A DNA stretch of 41,454 nt from Pseudoalteromonas sp. G4 (GCF_028875915.1 NZ_JAPEHW010000010.1:1-41454); one strand, 5' to 3'. Shown: positions 6,916 through 15,494, counted from the first letter of the stretch. Made by a program: numbers and translations. Notes: a model not told the origin generated them from the sequence alone.

Positions 6916-9686
6916 TTAAGAAAGTTTACCGTGACATTGCTTATATTTTTTACCTGAACCACATGGGCAAGGATCATTACGACCTACTTTTGCGTCATTG
7001 CGAACAGTTACATGTGCACCCTGTGGTGTTTCACCACCAACATGTTCAGCTTCTTCATGTTGATATTGTTTTGGTGTATTTTCAGCTTGTTGACGACGAC
7101 GCTCTTCAACCGCTTCAACATCTTCTTCTGCACGTACTTGTACTTTTGCAAGAATGCTAACCACTTCCACTTTCAGTGCTTCTAGCATGTTAGAGAACAA
7201 TTCAAATGACTCACGCTTATATTCTTGCTTAGGATTTTTCTGTGCATAACCACGTAGACCAATACCTTGACGTAAGTGATCCATCGCTGCAAGATGATCT
7301 TTCCAATGTTGGTCAAGCGTTTGTAACATAATCGCTTTTTCAAAGTGACGCAGAACATCTGCACCCACTTGAGCTTCTTTATGTTTGTAAGCCGCTGTAA
7401 CACCTTGTTCAATACGCTCACGAAGTTTTTCTTCGTAAAGTTTATTATCTTCATCAAGCCATTGTTGTAGAGGCATTTCAACTAGGAAATCTGCACGTAA
7501 ACGATCTTCAAGACCGGCAATATCCCACATATCAGCAAGTGATTGCGGTGGAATGTACTGATCGATAATACCGTTAAGCACGTCTGAACGAATTGCAGTG
7601 ATTGTTTCTGAAATATCGCCTTCTTCTAATAGCTCATTACGCTGTGTGTAAACAACACGACGTTGATCATTTGCTACATCATCGTACTCAAGTAATTGCT
7701 TACGAATATCAAAGTTACGCGCTTCAACTTTACGTTGTGCATTTTCGATTGCGCGGTTTACCCACGGGTGCTCAATTGCTTCACCACGTTGCATACCTAA
7801 TTTACGCATCATGTTCATCATGCGCTCGCCAGCGAAAATGCGCATTAGTGCATCTTCCATTGATAGATAGAAACGGCTTGAACCCGCATCACCTTGACGA
7901 CCTGAACGACCACGTAACTGGTTATCGATACGACGTGATTCATGACGCTCGGTAGCAATAATGTGTAAACCACCCGCTTCTAATACTGCATCATGGCGTT
8001 TTTGCCACTCTTCTTTAATCTTTGCAATTTGCTCATCTGTTGGATTTTCTAGCTTTTCAGCTTCCATCTTCCAGTTGCCACCTAACACGATATCAGTACC
8101 ACGACCCGCCATGTTAGTTGCGATAGTTACAGCCCCAGCAAGACCAGCGTTTGCAACAATTTCCGCTTCTTGTTGGTGAAACTTTGCATTCAGTACATTG
8201 TGCTTAATTTTTTCTTTACGAAGAAACTGCGATAAGTATTCTGAGCTTTCAATTGAAATAGTACCCACAAGCACTGGCTGACCGCGCTCTTGGCAATCTC
8301 GAATATCCGCTAAGATTGCTTCGTACTTTTCTTCTTGCGTTAAATAAACTAAATCGGCACGGTCATCACGGATCATCGGTTTATTAGTTGGAATAACAAC
8401 TGTTTCTAAGCCGTAGATTGACTGGAATTCAAATGCTTCAGTGTCCGCTGTACCTGTCATACCTGCAAGAATGTCGTAAAGACGGAAGTAATTCTGGAAC
8501 GTGATTGATGCAAGTGTTTGGTTTTCATTTTGAATGTTAACACCTTCTTTTGCTTCAACCGCTTGGTGTAAACCTTCAGACCAACGACGACCCTCCATTG
8601 TACGACCTGTATGTTCGTCAACAATGATTACCTCGCCATCTTTAACAACGTAGTCTACGTCTTTCTGATAAAGCTTATGAGCACGAAGTGCTGCATAAAC
8701 GTGGCTTAATAGTGTGATGTTATTTGCTGAATAAAGCGAATCACCATCTTCAATTAAACCTAGCTCTGTTAAAATTTCTTCGACACGAACTTGACCGCGT
8801 TCTGTAAGATGAACCTGCTTAGACTTTTCATCAATGGTGAAATCGCCATCGCCTTCAACACCTTCTTCATCTTCTTTTTCTTGCTGTTCAAGCTGCGGTA
8901 CCATTTTATCAATTTGTTGATAAAGCTCAGAGCTATCTTCCGCAGGACCAGAAATAATTAACGGTGTACGCGCTTCATCGATTAAGATTGAGTCAACCTC
9001 ATCCACTACTGCGTAGTATAAAGGACGTTGTACACGTTCTTCTGGCGAAAACGCCATATTGTCACGCAGATAGTCAAAACCAAATTCGTTGTTCGTACCG
9101 TAAGTAATGTCTGCTGCATAAGCTACTTTCTTTTGCTGTGGCATCATACCAGGTACATTGCAACCAACAGTCAGACCTAAGAATTCAAAAAGGGCACGGT
9201 TTGTTTCCGCATCACGTTTTGCAAGGTAATCATTCACCGTAATAACGTGAACGCCTTTACCAGTTAAACCATGTAAGTATGCTGGTAAAGTTGCTGTAAG
9301 GGTTTTACCTTCACCAGTACGCATTTCAGAGATTTTACCTTGGTGTAAAACCATACCACCAATCAGCTGTACATCGAAGTGACGCATACCGTAAACACGC
9401 TTAGAAGCTTCACGCACAACAGCAAAGGCTTCTGCTAGGAAAGAGTCTAAGGTTTCACCATTATCATAACGCTCACGAAACTCAGCTGTTTTTGCTTTTA
9501 GCTCTTCATCCGAAAGCGCTTCGTACTGCTGTTCTAATCCATTAATTTGCGCGACCGTTTTTCGTAAATTTTTAATTATTCGATCATTGCGACTACCAAA
9601 TATCTTGGTAAGTAAGCATTTCGTAAATTTTTAATTATTCGATCATTGCGACTACCAAATATCTTGGTAAGTAAGTTAGCTATCAT
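6916..9686 (-). CDS. secA: SecA preprotein translocase ATPase, 5' end out of frame
   Basis: SecA is the essential ATPase that drives proteins through SecYEG. Everything from codon FGSRNDR (about 9600) to the stop is a normal SecA: Walker A RTGEGKT, the [14 protein letters not shown] segment, the helicase domains and a C-terminal zinc motif [13 protein letters not shown]. The natural start is ATG 9686 ([10 protein letters not shown]...), which would give 903 residues, close to E. coli's 901. A 57-bp repeat plus 2 bp (59 bp) is inserted within the first 25 codons. Reading from 9686 therefore stops after 36 codons (TAA 9576-9578). The main frame is open from 9630, but its first ATG or GTG is GTG 9417, which would remove about 70 N-terminal residues. 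A -1 shift at AAATTTA (9624-9630) would rejoin the frames with 20 extra residues. An assembly error is a serious alternative. Confidence 0.85.
9560..9675. repeat. 57-bp tandem direct repeat inside the secA start
   Basis: Positions 9560-9616 and 9619-9675 are identical over 57 bp and are separated by CA, giving a period of 59 bp. The CA matches the flank of neither copy. Both copies encode [18 protein letters not shown], so one copy is the native secA 5' end. Because 59 is not a multiple of three, the duplication breaks the frame. Confidence 0.95.
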
Positions 9687-10033
9687 GATAAAACCGTTAC
9701 AACCTTAGTTTAGTGACAAAACCCATGTCACTTTTCAAATTAATTGTGCGTACAGTATCAGCAGAGCACCGATATTGCTAGTTAACCCAACCAAAGATGG
9801 CTCGTTCACACTATGCAAACAGTATTATTTGAGATAACTAGCAATATAGCCTTGAGTGATACAGCTGTATTTTCTATATATTGAGACAATTCTGCCTAAT
9901 TCAAGGGCGATATTTTATTCATTTAATCCCAGAGAGCCAAGTTTAATTTGCCGTTTGTTCAGCTTTATTTACAGCTTTTTACTTGCTGTAACTTTTGATG
10001 ACCAATACAATAAGAAAAAAGAGGGTTTTAAGC
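9687..10033. promoter_or_regulatory. secA-dciA divergent intergenic region with inverted repeats
   Basis: 347 bp with no convincing ORF; a search of the minus strand for a SecM-like arrest peptide found none. It holds three inverted repeats. The first is AGTGACA/TGTCACT (9712-9732, loop 7), in the likely secA leader. The second is a 13-bp perfect pair, ATATTGCTAGTTA (9772-9784) and TAACTAGCAATAT (9835-9847), around a 50-nt loop. The third is TTACAGC/GCTGTAA (9969-9991, loop 9), about 45 bp before dciA. Promoters for both genes must lie here, but I cannot place them with confidence. Confidence 0.55.
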
Positions 10034-10495
10034 ATGGCAAAAAACAGGTTTGCACCTAAACCACTTGGCGATGTCCTCACCAATCTGCCAAATCGGCTTC
10101 AGCAATTTTCAAATAAGAATCAAGAGAATAAGCAACTACAAAAACTGCTAGAGCAAATTCTTGATGCTAATATGTTAGCTAAGTGCGCCATTGCAAATTA
10201 CGAAGACGGTACATTAGTACTCAACGCCCAATCAGCTGCTGTTGCGATGCGTTTAAATTATATGAAAATGAGTTTACTCAGTGATTTTCGACGCTTGGGT
10301 TTACCTGAACTTTGCCAAATTAAAATACAAACCTCACCGCGCAGTGCCATTAGCAAAACAGCAGACAATTCGCAAAACCAAGAGAAAAAGCGTTTAACTA
10401 AAAACGCACAACAATCATTACTTGAAGTGGCCGAGCACGCTCCCGATGTACTTAAAGAAAAGCTAAAGCGCCTTGCGAAACTGGCTGAAAGATAA
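10034..10495 (+). CDS. dciA: DciA-type replicative helicase loader/operator (DUF721)
   Basis: 153-residue DUF721 protein. DciA proteins bind the replicative helicase DnaB and are needed for replication initiation in bacteria without DnaC. The conserved N-terminal half is present (residues 8-100, with LLEQILDANMLAKCAIANYEDGTLVL and a VAMRLNYMKMSLL helix), followed by a basic, charged tail (about 105-153). The start is ATG 10034, behind GAGGG (10021-10025) at 8-nt spacing, rather than the longer in-frame start at 9995. Its position divergent from secA is the usual one in gammaproteobacteria. Function is inferred from family and neighbourhood. Confidence 0.85.
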   Translation: MAKNRFAPKPLGDVLTNLPNRLQQFSNKNQENKQLQKLLEQILDANMLAKCAIANYEDGTLVLNAQSAAVAMRLNYMKMSLLSDFRRLGLPELCQIKIQTSPRSAISKTADNSQNQEKKRLTKNAQQSLLEVAEHAPDVLKEKLKRLAKLAER

Positions 10496-10568
10496 TGGTT
10501 TTTTATAACTCTGAATAATTGCTATTATTGACGAGCAATTAAATTATTTACCATAGAAGGTATGCGTT

Positions 10569-11138
10569 ATGCTTAAACAATTTGTTTCTTTGGCGTTATT
10601 AGCGGTCAGCTTTAACTCAGCCGCAGCTTGGCAATTACAAAATAACAGCTCAAAAGTTAGCTTTGTTTCTATTAAAAAAGACACTATCGGTGAAGTTCAT
10701 CACTTTAAAACTCTGTCAGGTTCGATTGCTGATAACGGCGATTTTTCAGTTGAAATTGATTTAACCTCCGTAGAAACCAACATTCCAATTCGTAATGAAC
10801 GCATGCAAAGCATGTTATTCAATACCAAATCGTTTGCTAAATTAAGCTTGAATGCCAAAGTAAATAAAGAGTTAGCGCAACTTACTGATGGAACCAGCAA
10901 TGTGTTTTCTGTGCCAGCAACATTATCTTTAAATGGTGTTGAAAAATCGCTCACTATTGATGTGTTTGCAGCGCGAACTAACAATGATTCATTATTAGTT
11001 ACAGCTATGTCACCTATCATTATTAATGCAAGTGACTTCAATTTAGATGCTGGTGTTGCTGCATTACAAAAAGTAGCTGGCTTACCAAATATTGCCCGTG
11101 CAGTGCCAGTCACCTTTGTACTTCACTTCACTCAATAG
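10569..11138 (+). CDS. YceI family periplasmic protein
   Basis: 189 residues with a signal peptide (1-20, ending SAAA) and a full YceI-like beta-barrel, the lipocalin-like fold that binds polyisoprenoid or similar lipids in characterised members. Typical features are W21-Q at the mature N-terminus, IDLTSVETNIPIRNERM around residues 64-80, and a C-terminal strand VPVTFVLHFTQ. ATG 10569 follows AAGGT (10557-10561). It is followed after 27 bp by the DUF1285 gene on the same strand, so the two may be co-transcribed. The natural ligand is unknown. Confidence 0.88.
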   Translation: MLKQFVSLALLAVSFNSAAAWQLQNNSSKVSFVSIKKDTIGEVHHFKTLSGSIADNGDFSVEIDLTSVETNIPIRNERMQSMLFNTKSFAKLSLNAKVNKELAQLTDGTSNVFSVPATLSLNGVEKSLTIDVFAARTNNDSLLVTAMSPIIINASDFNLDAGVAALQKVAGLPNIARAVPVTFVLHFTQ

Positions 11139-11165
11139 CATTTATTAAAGCGGTTTTGTTGTTTT

Positions 11166-11657
11166 ATGAATTTATCAATGTTGACAAAGCAAATTGAAAC
11201 TAGCGTTGCTCCATTTGAATCATGGCAACCTGAAAGCTGCGGTGAGATTGATATTGAAATAAAAGCAAACGGCGATTGGTACTTTCAAGCAACTAAAATT
11301 GACCGTTTAAATATGGTTAAATTATTTGCTCGGGTACTCACTAAAGAGCAAAACCATTACTACTTAAAAACACCCATTGAAAAAATGCGCATCCGTGTTG
11401 AAGATGCACCTTTTTTAATTACCCATTGGTATGAAAAAGAAGAGTTTATAATTTGCTGCGACAATCTAAATAGAGAATATATTTTAGGTGATAATCATCC
11501 GCTGGAACTTAAAAGCGATGTGCCTTATTTACATTTACATCATGGTGTTTTAGCAAAAGTGTCGCGCAATGTGTTTTATCAATGGGCTGAAATAGCAAAT
11601 GAAAAAAAAGGCCGCTTTGCAATATGCTCTGGCGGCCAAGACTTCTTTATTGGTTAA
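11166..11657 (+). CDS. DUF1285 family protein
   Basis: 163-residue cytoplasmic protein of unknown function. It matches the DUF1285 pattern: an IDIEIKANGDWYFQATKIDR segment (about 28-47), then YYLKTPIEKMRIRVEDAPFLI (about 73-93), and a C-terminal FFIG. No catalytic motif is evident. It probably shares a transcript with the yceI-like gene 27 bp upstream. It converges on hemN with only a 4-bp gap, so its transcript must end inside hemN. Confidence 0.8.
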   Translation: MNLSMLTKQIETSVAPFESWQPESCGEIDIEIKANGDWYFQATKIDRLNMVKLFARVLTKEQNHYYLKTPIEKMRIRVEDAPFLITHWYEKEEFIICCDNLNREYILGDNHPLELKSDVPYLHLHHGVLAKVSRNVFYQWAEIANEKKGRFAICSGGQDFFIG

Positions 11658-11661
11658 ATCG

Positions 11662-13032
11662 TTAGATTACGCGAGAGAATCGCGTTAATTTTGCTTGTTG
11701 TTTTAAATACGCATCAAAGGTCATACATATATTACGTATAAACAAGCGGCCTTTGTTCTCTACGATAAGCTTACTCTCATCCAGCGAAATCATACCATCT
11801 TCAGCAAAACACGTAAGTCCAGCTAGTTCATCAGCAAAGTAATCTGCAAAGTTAATTGCAAACTTGTGCTCAACATCTGCAAAATTTAGCTTAAAGTGGC
11901 AAATAATTTCTTTAATAACAAACGCGCGAATTTTATCATCCTTGGTTAAAGTGAGCCCTTTAACAACTGGCACACCTGCTGCTTCAACGGTTTGATAATA
12001 GTCTTTAAGATCTTTCGGGTTTTGGAAGATACTATCACCCACTTGTGAAATTGAAGACGCTCCTAACCCTAATAAGTCGCAATCACCATGGGTAGTATAC
12101 CCTTGGAAGTTACGATGTAATTTCCCTTGCAGCTGTGCAATAGCGAGTGAGTCAGTGCTTTTAGCAAAGTGATCCATGCCAATATTTACGTATCCAGCTT
12201 CCATCATTTGCGCCAGAGTATTTTTAAACATTGTTAGCTTTTGCTCTGGGCTTGGCAATTGTTCATCTTTAATTTTGCGTTGTGCAGCAAAACGGTCTGG
12301 CAAATGAGCATAGTTAAATACCGACACACGATCAGGCGAGAGTGCAATTAATCGTGCCATGCTCTCTTTAAAGCTCTCAGGTGTTTGTAAAGGTAAGCCA
12401 TAAATCATATCAGCATTCACTGAAGAAAAGCCGAGTGCGCGTGCTTCGCTTACAAGGTTTGCAACGTTATCGGCGCATTGCTCACGATTAACCGCTTTTT
12501 GCACTTCATCATTAAAATCTTGAATACCAAAAGACACTCGATTGAATCCAAGCAAACGTAAATGACTAAGCATATCGTCAGGTAAAGAGCGAGGGTCGAT
12601 TTCAATGCTCGATTGTACTTCATCGGAAAAATTAAAATGCGCTTTAACAATCGCCATCAGACGACTCATTTGCTCTTTTGTTAAAAAGGTTGGCGTGCCG
12701 CCACCTAAATGTAACTGCTCGATTTTGTAATCTTTATAAAGAGTTGCTTGTGCTTTTGCTTCTTGCTCTAAAAAGTCTAAATACACATCTGCTTTGTGTT
12801 GGTGGCGAGTAATTATTTTATTACAGCCGCAGTAATAGCAAAGCTGGTGACAAAATGGTACATGGATATACAGCGACAAGCGCGTATTATCACTTTTGGC
12901 GATCGCCTGTGTTACCGAATCAACAGAAAAGCCAGGCTCAAACGACAACGCCGTTGGATACGAAGTATAACGAGGACCTGACACATTGTATTTTTTTATA
13001 AGGGAGTTATCCCATTCAACGAAATTTTGCAC
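11662..13032 (-). CDS. hemN: Oxygen-independent coproporphyrinogen III oxidase
   Basis: 456-residue radical SAM enzyme converting coproporphyrinogen III to protoporphyrinogen IX in anaerobic haem synthesis. The 4Fe-4S/SAM motif is HVPFCHQLCYYCGC (C61, C65, C68, with C70), followed by HLGGGTPTFL (SAM site) and the HemN C-terminal domain. Full length is typical (E. coli 457). An FNR-like box lies about 60 bp upstream, fitting oxygen control. In E. coli hemN also neighbours yihI; here a DUF2489 gene lies between them. Confidence 0.95.
   Translation of the reverse strand: MQNFVEWDNSLIKKYNVSGPRYTSYPTALSFEPGFSVDSVTQAIAKSDNTRLSLYIHVPFCHQLCYYCGCNKIITRHQHKADVYLDFLEQEAKAQATLYKDYKIEQLHLGGGTPTFLTKEQMSRLMAIVKAHFNFSDEVQSSIEIDPRSLPDDMLSHLRLLGFNRVSFGIQDFNDEVQKAVNREQCADNVANLVSEARALGFSSVNADMIYGLPLQTPESFKESMARLIALSPDRVSVFNYAHLPDRFAAQRKIKDEQLPSPEQKLTMFKNTLAQMMEAGYVNIGMDHFAKSTDSLAIAQLQGKLHRNFQGYTTHGDCDLLGLGASSISQVGDSIFQNPKDLKDYYQTVEAAGVPVVKGLTLTKDDKIRAFVIKEIICHFKLNFADVEHKFAINFADYFADELAGLTCFAEDGMISLDESKLIVENKGRLFIRNICMTFDAYLKQQAKLTRFSRVI
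11669..11690 (+). terminator. Possible terminator inside the hemN 3' end
   Basis: ACGCGA (11669-11674), loop GAGAA and TCGCGT (11680-11685) form a 6-bp stem followed by TAATTTT on the plus strand, 12 bp after the DUF1285 stop. It lies within the last codons of hemN, so the same bases encode the HemN C-terminus and could end the opposing transcript. Confidence 0.5.
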
Positions 13033-13091
13033 GACTGAAACCTAACAATATTAAGGTTTAGCAAGTGTACAAAAGGAACTAAAAATCGGCT

Positions 13092-13105
13092 TTGATCCAA
13101 AACAA
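13092..13105. promoter_or_regulatory. FNR-type box upstream of hemN
   Basis: TTGATCCAAAACAA matches the FNR consensus TTGAT-N4-ATCAA at nine of ten defined positions. Its centre is about 66 bp before the hemN ATG, which fits activation at -41.5 with a start near 13057. It overlaps the terminator of the upstream gene. Confidence 0.5.
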
Positions 13106-13135
13106 TAAAGCCAGCGAGTGCTGGCTTTATTTACA
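13100..13135 (-). terminator. Terminator of the DUF2489 gene
   Basis: AATAAAGCCAGC (13104-13115), loop GAGT and GCTGGCTTTATT (13120-13131) form a perfect 12-bp stem with T-rich flanks. It closes the yihI-DUF2489 transcript just past its stop codon. Confidence 0.85.
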
Positions 13136-13150
13136 GATTAGATAAGATGA

Positions 13151-13654
13151 CTAATTAGCGAATACGTGTTTGGTATTCGGATCAGCTGGGAAGTAAGCTT
13201 CTAGCTTAGCTGCTTCGGCCAAAATGCCTTCTTCAAGCTCTTTTTCAGCACGCCAACGTTTGCTATCCATTTGGAAGACTTCTTTCTTACTGTATTTCTT
13301 ACGCGCATCGTGGGTCGGCATTTCCTTTACCACATCATACATTTTGAAAACGTGCTGGTATTCCGTTTCAAGATCCACTGTTTCGGAGAATTGATACTGC
13401 GACATCAACACCCAGATACGTAAACATCCTTCTGAATACTCACACTGCTTCTCTTTCATCGCGCGTGCAATCAAGTTAATGCTGTCGGCAATTTTTGCAT
13501 TGCGTTCAGCCGCTTTAACTTTTAACTTTTCAATTTGCGCTTGTTGCTTTTCTTTTTGCACTTTCAGTTGGAATAACAACTTACCAGCGTAAAAAGCTAA
13601 CCCTGCAACAATAGCAGCGGCAACAATAATGGCAATTACCCATAGAGGACTCAC
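13151..13654 (-). CDS. DUF2489 family membrane-anchored protein
   Basis: 167 residues with one N-terminal transmembrane helix (about 4-27), a charged coiled-coil stretch (about 32-60) and a DUF2489 domain with ECSYEGCLRI-like and WVLMSQYQF features (about 70-95). Function is unknown. It begins with GTG 13654, whose G is the last base of the yihI TAG stop. This one-base overlap points to translational coupling with yihI. It shares a transcript with yihI and ends at a strong hairpin. Confidence 0.8.
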   Translation of the reverse strand: MSPLWVIAIIVAAAIVAGLAFYAGKLLFQLKVQKEKQQAQIEKLKVKAAERNAKIADSINLIARAMKEKQCEYSEGCLRIWVLMSQYQFSETVDLETEYQHVFKMYDVVKEMPTHDARKKYSKKEVFQMDSKRWRAEKELEEGILAEAAKLEAYFPADPNTKHVFAN

Positions 13655-14235
13655 TACTTAAGCTCCTCCTCGTCATCATCGCTTAGCCATTCATCAGCAA
13701 GGTCGTTTGACATGAATTGGTCTAACATATCTTCATCATCAAACTCATCCTCGTCTTCAATACCCAGTAAATCACACAAGGCTTGGTGACGCGCGACTTT
13801 AGCGTTTAAGTATTTTGCATCTTTACCAACCAGTACTTCACCAGCATTCTGACGTTCAAGTAACGACATTAGCTTTTGATCGTTTTCAATTTGCTCAAGT
13901 TCTTGCTCTGGCGTAAGCTCTGGCTCAACAACTTTACGCAGCTCTACTTGAGGCTTTAAATGACGCTTAAATTCAGGCTGCTGCTCGGTACTCGCAACTT
14001 CAGGCACTAAGCTTATAGGCTTTTTACTACCTAAGCGCGTGTCTTTGCGTTGTTTACCAGTGCTTTGCTGTTCGTTAAGCGTATCTTGTGCATTACGCGT
14101 ACCAGCTTTATTACCAGTACGCTTTTTGACACGCTGTTCTTTTAAAGCGCGTAATTCGGCAAGTTTCTCTTTACTCAAACGAAAGCTACCATTACCACCT
14201 GTGCCGATTTTGCGTGACTTTTTCTTTCTGGTCAT
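13654..14235 (-). CDS. yihI: Der GTPase-activating protein YihI
   Basis: 193-residue, highly charged protein that stimulates the ribosome-assembly GTPase Der. The N-terminus is basic (MTRKKKSRKIG, residues 1-11), the middle has the family motif DTRLGSKKPI (about 65-74), the core EQELEQIENDQKLMSLLERQNAGE is at about 104-127, and the C-terminal tail is acidic (DEDEFDDEDM, DDDEEELK). Order and length match E. coli YihI (169) with a longer linker. It is coupled to the DUF2489 gene by a one-base overlap. Its position near hemN and the csrC-like RNA matches E. coli. Confidence 0.88.
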   Translation of the reverse strand: MTRKKKSRKIGTGGNGSFRLSKEKLAELRALKEQRVKKRTGNKAGTRNAQDTLNEQQSTGKQRKDTRLGSKKPISLVPEVASTEQQPEFKRHLKPQVELRKVVEPELTPEQELEQIENDQKLMSLLERQNAGEVLVGKDAKYLNAKVARHQALCDLLGIEDEDEFDDEDMLDQFMSNDLADEWLSDDDEEELK

Positions 14236-14271
14236 AATTAAATCTAAAATTTTTACAAAACTAAGCTTATT

Positions 14272-14919
14272 TTACACTATTGCTGACTGTTTAAATAGCA
14301 TCACGTCATCACCATGATATGTTAGTGATAAGCCATGGCCCTGTGCTAAATAATCAAACGTGGCTCGCGAAAAAAAATTGATATGCGTAATATCATTCTT
14401 GTAATGCCAATTTTTAAATCTGGCTTGGTCGATGACGAGTTTCGTCATCACAACTAACACCCCATTTGGCTTTAATAAGTTCAGTAGTTGCGCCCACACT
14501 TCGTTTGGATTAGCTAAATGCTCGATTACCTCAGTGCAGGTTACAAAGTCGTACTGACGATTTAACACCTCAGTATTTGGATAATAGAAGATATCGTAAA
14601 GCGCTGTAGCATGACCTTTCTCTGTGAGCATTTTGGCAAGTGCGGGACCCGGTCCACAACCAAAATCGAGACCCTGGCTCGCTTCTGCTAATTCTGGAAG
14701 CAAAGGCGCTAAAGCACGGCTCAGGAATTTCTGATAGCCAGTGTCATTTACATCATTTTCATGACTATCATAGATTTGTTTTTCTTGCTCGAGTGATATT
14801 AACTGGCTGCGCGCAACAAATACTAACTGACATAACTCACATTGATAGTAAGCTCTGCGTTTGTCTTCGCTATAAAAGGTGCTTTTAGAATGCAGACATA
14901 ATGGACAAGGTTCAGACAT
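14272..14919 (-). CDS. SAM-dependent methyltransferase with N-terminal zinc finger
   Basis: 215-residue class I methyltransferase. Two CxxC knuckles (CPLC at 5-8, CELC at about 27-30) form a likely zinc ribbon. The SAM motif is GLDFGCGPGPALAKML (about 83-98), followed by a YDFVTCTEVIEHLANP segment (motifs IV-V) and a LKPNGVLVVMT strand. The substrate is not evident; related Methyltransf_23 proteins act on many substrates. It lies upstream of yihI on the same strand and downstream of the csrC-like RNA terminator. This gene is not in the E. coli csrC-yihI interval, so it is lineage-specific there. Confidence 0.8.
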   Translation of the reverse strand: MSEPCPLCLHSKSTFYSEDKRRAYYQCELCQLVFVARSQLISLEQEKQIYDSHENDVNDTGYQKFLSRALAPLLPELAEASQGLDFGCGPGPALAKMLTEKGHATALYDIFYYPNTEVLNRQYDFVTCTEVIEHLANPNEVWAQLLNLLKPNGVLVVMTKLVIDQARFKNWHYKNDITHINFFSRATFDYLAQGHGLSLTYHGDDVMLFKQSAIV

Positions 14920-14971
14920 GATTTAAACGTGAAATTTATTTGCCGTAATAATAGCAATTTTATTGCGACAA

Positions 14972-15250
14972 ATAAAAAGGCGACAGAGAAACTCTGCCGC
15001 CTACTAATCTGAGTGTCTATGACACTTCTCCCTTCGACTGTTTTAACCAACAAGTCTAATTTATTATTATTTTACTATCCGTATTTTTATTATTTTCATC
15101 CGTGCTTTTTTTATTTTCGGTCTTCCTAACGCTTTCTTAGCAATCCCTTATGTAACCAGTGGTTACTTTCCCCTACGCACATAATTGTCGCTGCACTTCC
15201 GTATTTTACTGCTTTCCCTGTTATTTTTTTGTCCCTTGCGACAGGTGAAT
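14972..15250 (-). ncRNA. csrC: CsrB/CsrC-family small RNA (candidate)
   Basis: Transcribed leftward, the region contains nine GGA motifs in about 230 nt, most as AGGGA or ACGGA, the core of CsrA-binding sites. Some sit in loops or between stems: TGTC-GCAAGG-GACA is a short hairpin with GGA at its loop edge, and GTAACC-ACT-GGTTAC separates two GGA sites. The RNA ends at a classic terminator, GGCGGCAGAG/CTCTGTCGCC (14979-15001), followed by TTTTTATTT. There is no ORF. The location between engB and yihI is that of csrC in E. coli, on the same relative strand. The 5' end is uncertain: near 15250, or near 15342 if TATACT (15349-15354) is the -10. Its expected job is to sequester CsrA. Confidence 0.68.
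14974..15001 (-). terminator. Terminator of the csrC-like RNA
   Basis: On the minus strand GGCGGCAGAG, a TTT loop and CTCTGTCGCC form a 10-bp stem with one mismatch, followed by five T. It is 60 bp before the methyltransferase start and belongs to no protein gene, which is why an RNA gene is expected upstream. Confidence 0.8.
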
Positions 15251-15340
15251 AATTTACTTGTTAATAATTTTGTTACAACTAATTTAACTAAAATAAATAA
15301 AAAAAGTTTTCTTCAAAAAAGACGTTAACAATAAAAAACA

Positions 15341-15421
15341 TATACTTAAGTATAATCTAAAAGCAAAATAGCGAATTAACTTACAGTTAACATTGGGTAT
15401 TTTCCTACATTATTTGTAGGA
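15341..15421. promoter_or_regulatory. Palindromes upstream of the csrC-like RNA
   Basis: TATACTTAAGTATA (15341-15354) is a perfect 14-bp palindrome containing a minus-strand TATACT. Further upstream lies the inverted repeat TCCTACA/TGTAGGA (15403-15421, loop 5), and a single TGTAAG half-site (minus strand, 15380-15385). The half-site resembles one arm of a UvrY/GacA box (TGTAAG-N6-CTTACA), but the other arm is missing. Confidence 0.35.
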
Positions 15422-15441
15422 TATATCTCACAGACGTAAGT

Positions 15442-15472
15442 ATAAAAAAAGCAGCTTACGCTGCTTTTTTTA
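15442..15472 (-). terminator. Terminator of cytochrome c4 gene
   Basis: GCAGC (15451-15455), loop TTAC and GCTGC (15460-15464), extended by seven A:T pairs, with long A and T runs on both sides. It lies 23 bp past the cytochrome c4 stop. Confidence 0.88.
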
Positions 15473-15494
15473 TCAATTACACAAATCAGTATAA

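Noticed and set aside
9417..9417. GTG 9417 as the real start of SecA
   Set aside because: It would remove about 70 conserved N-terminal residues, while clear SecA sequence continues upstream in the same frame to about 9610.
9700..9990. A SecM-like arrest peptide upstream of secA
   Set aside because: I read the minus-strand frames and found only very short ORFs with no arrest-like motif.
15403..15421. TCCTACA/TGTAGGA as a GacA/UvrY box for the csrC-like RNA
   Set aside because: The half-sites face the wrong way round compared with TGTAAG-N6-CTTACA.
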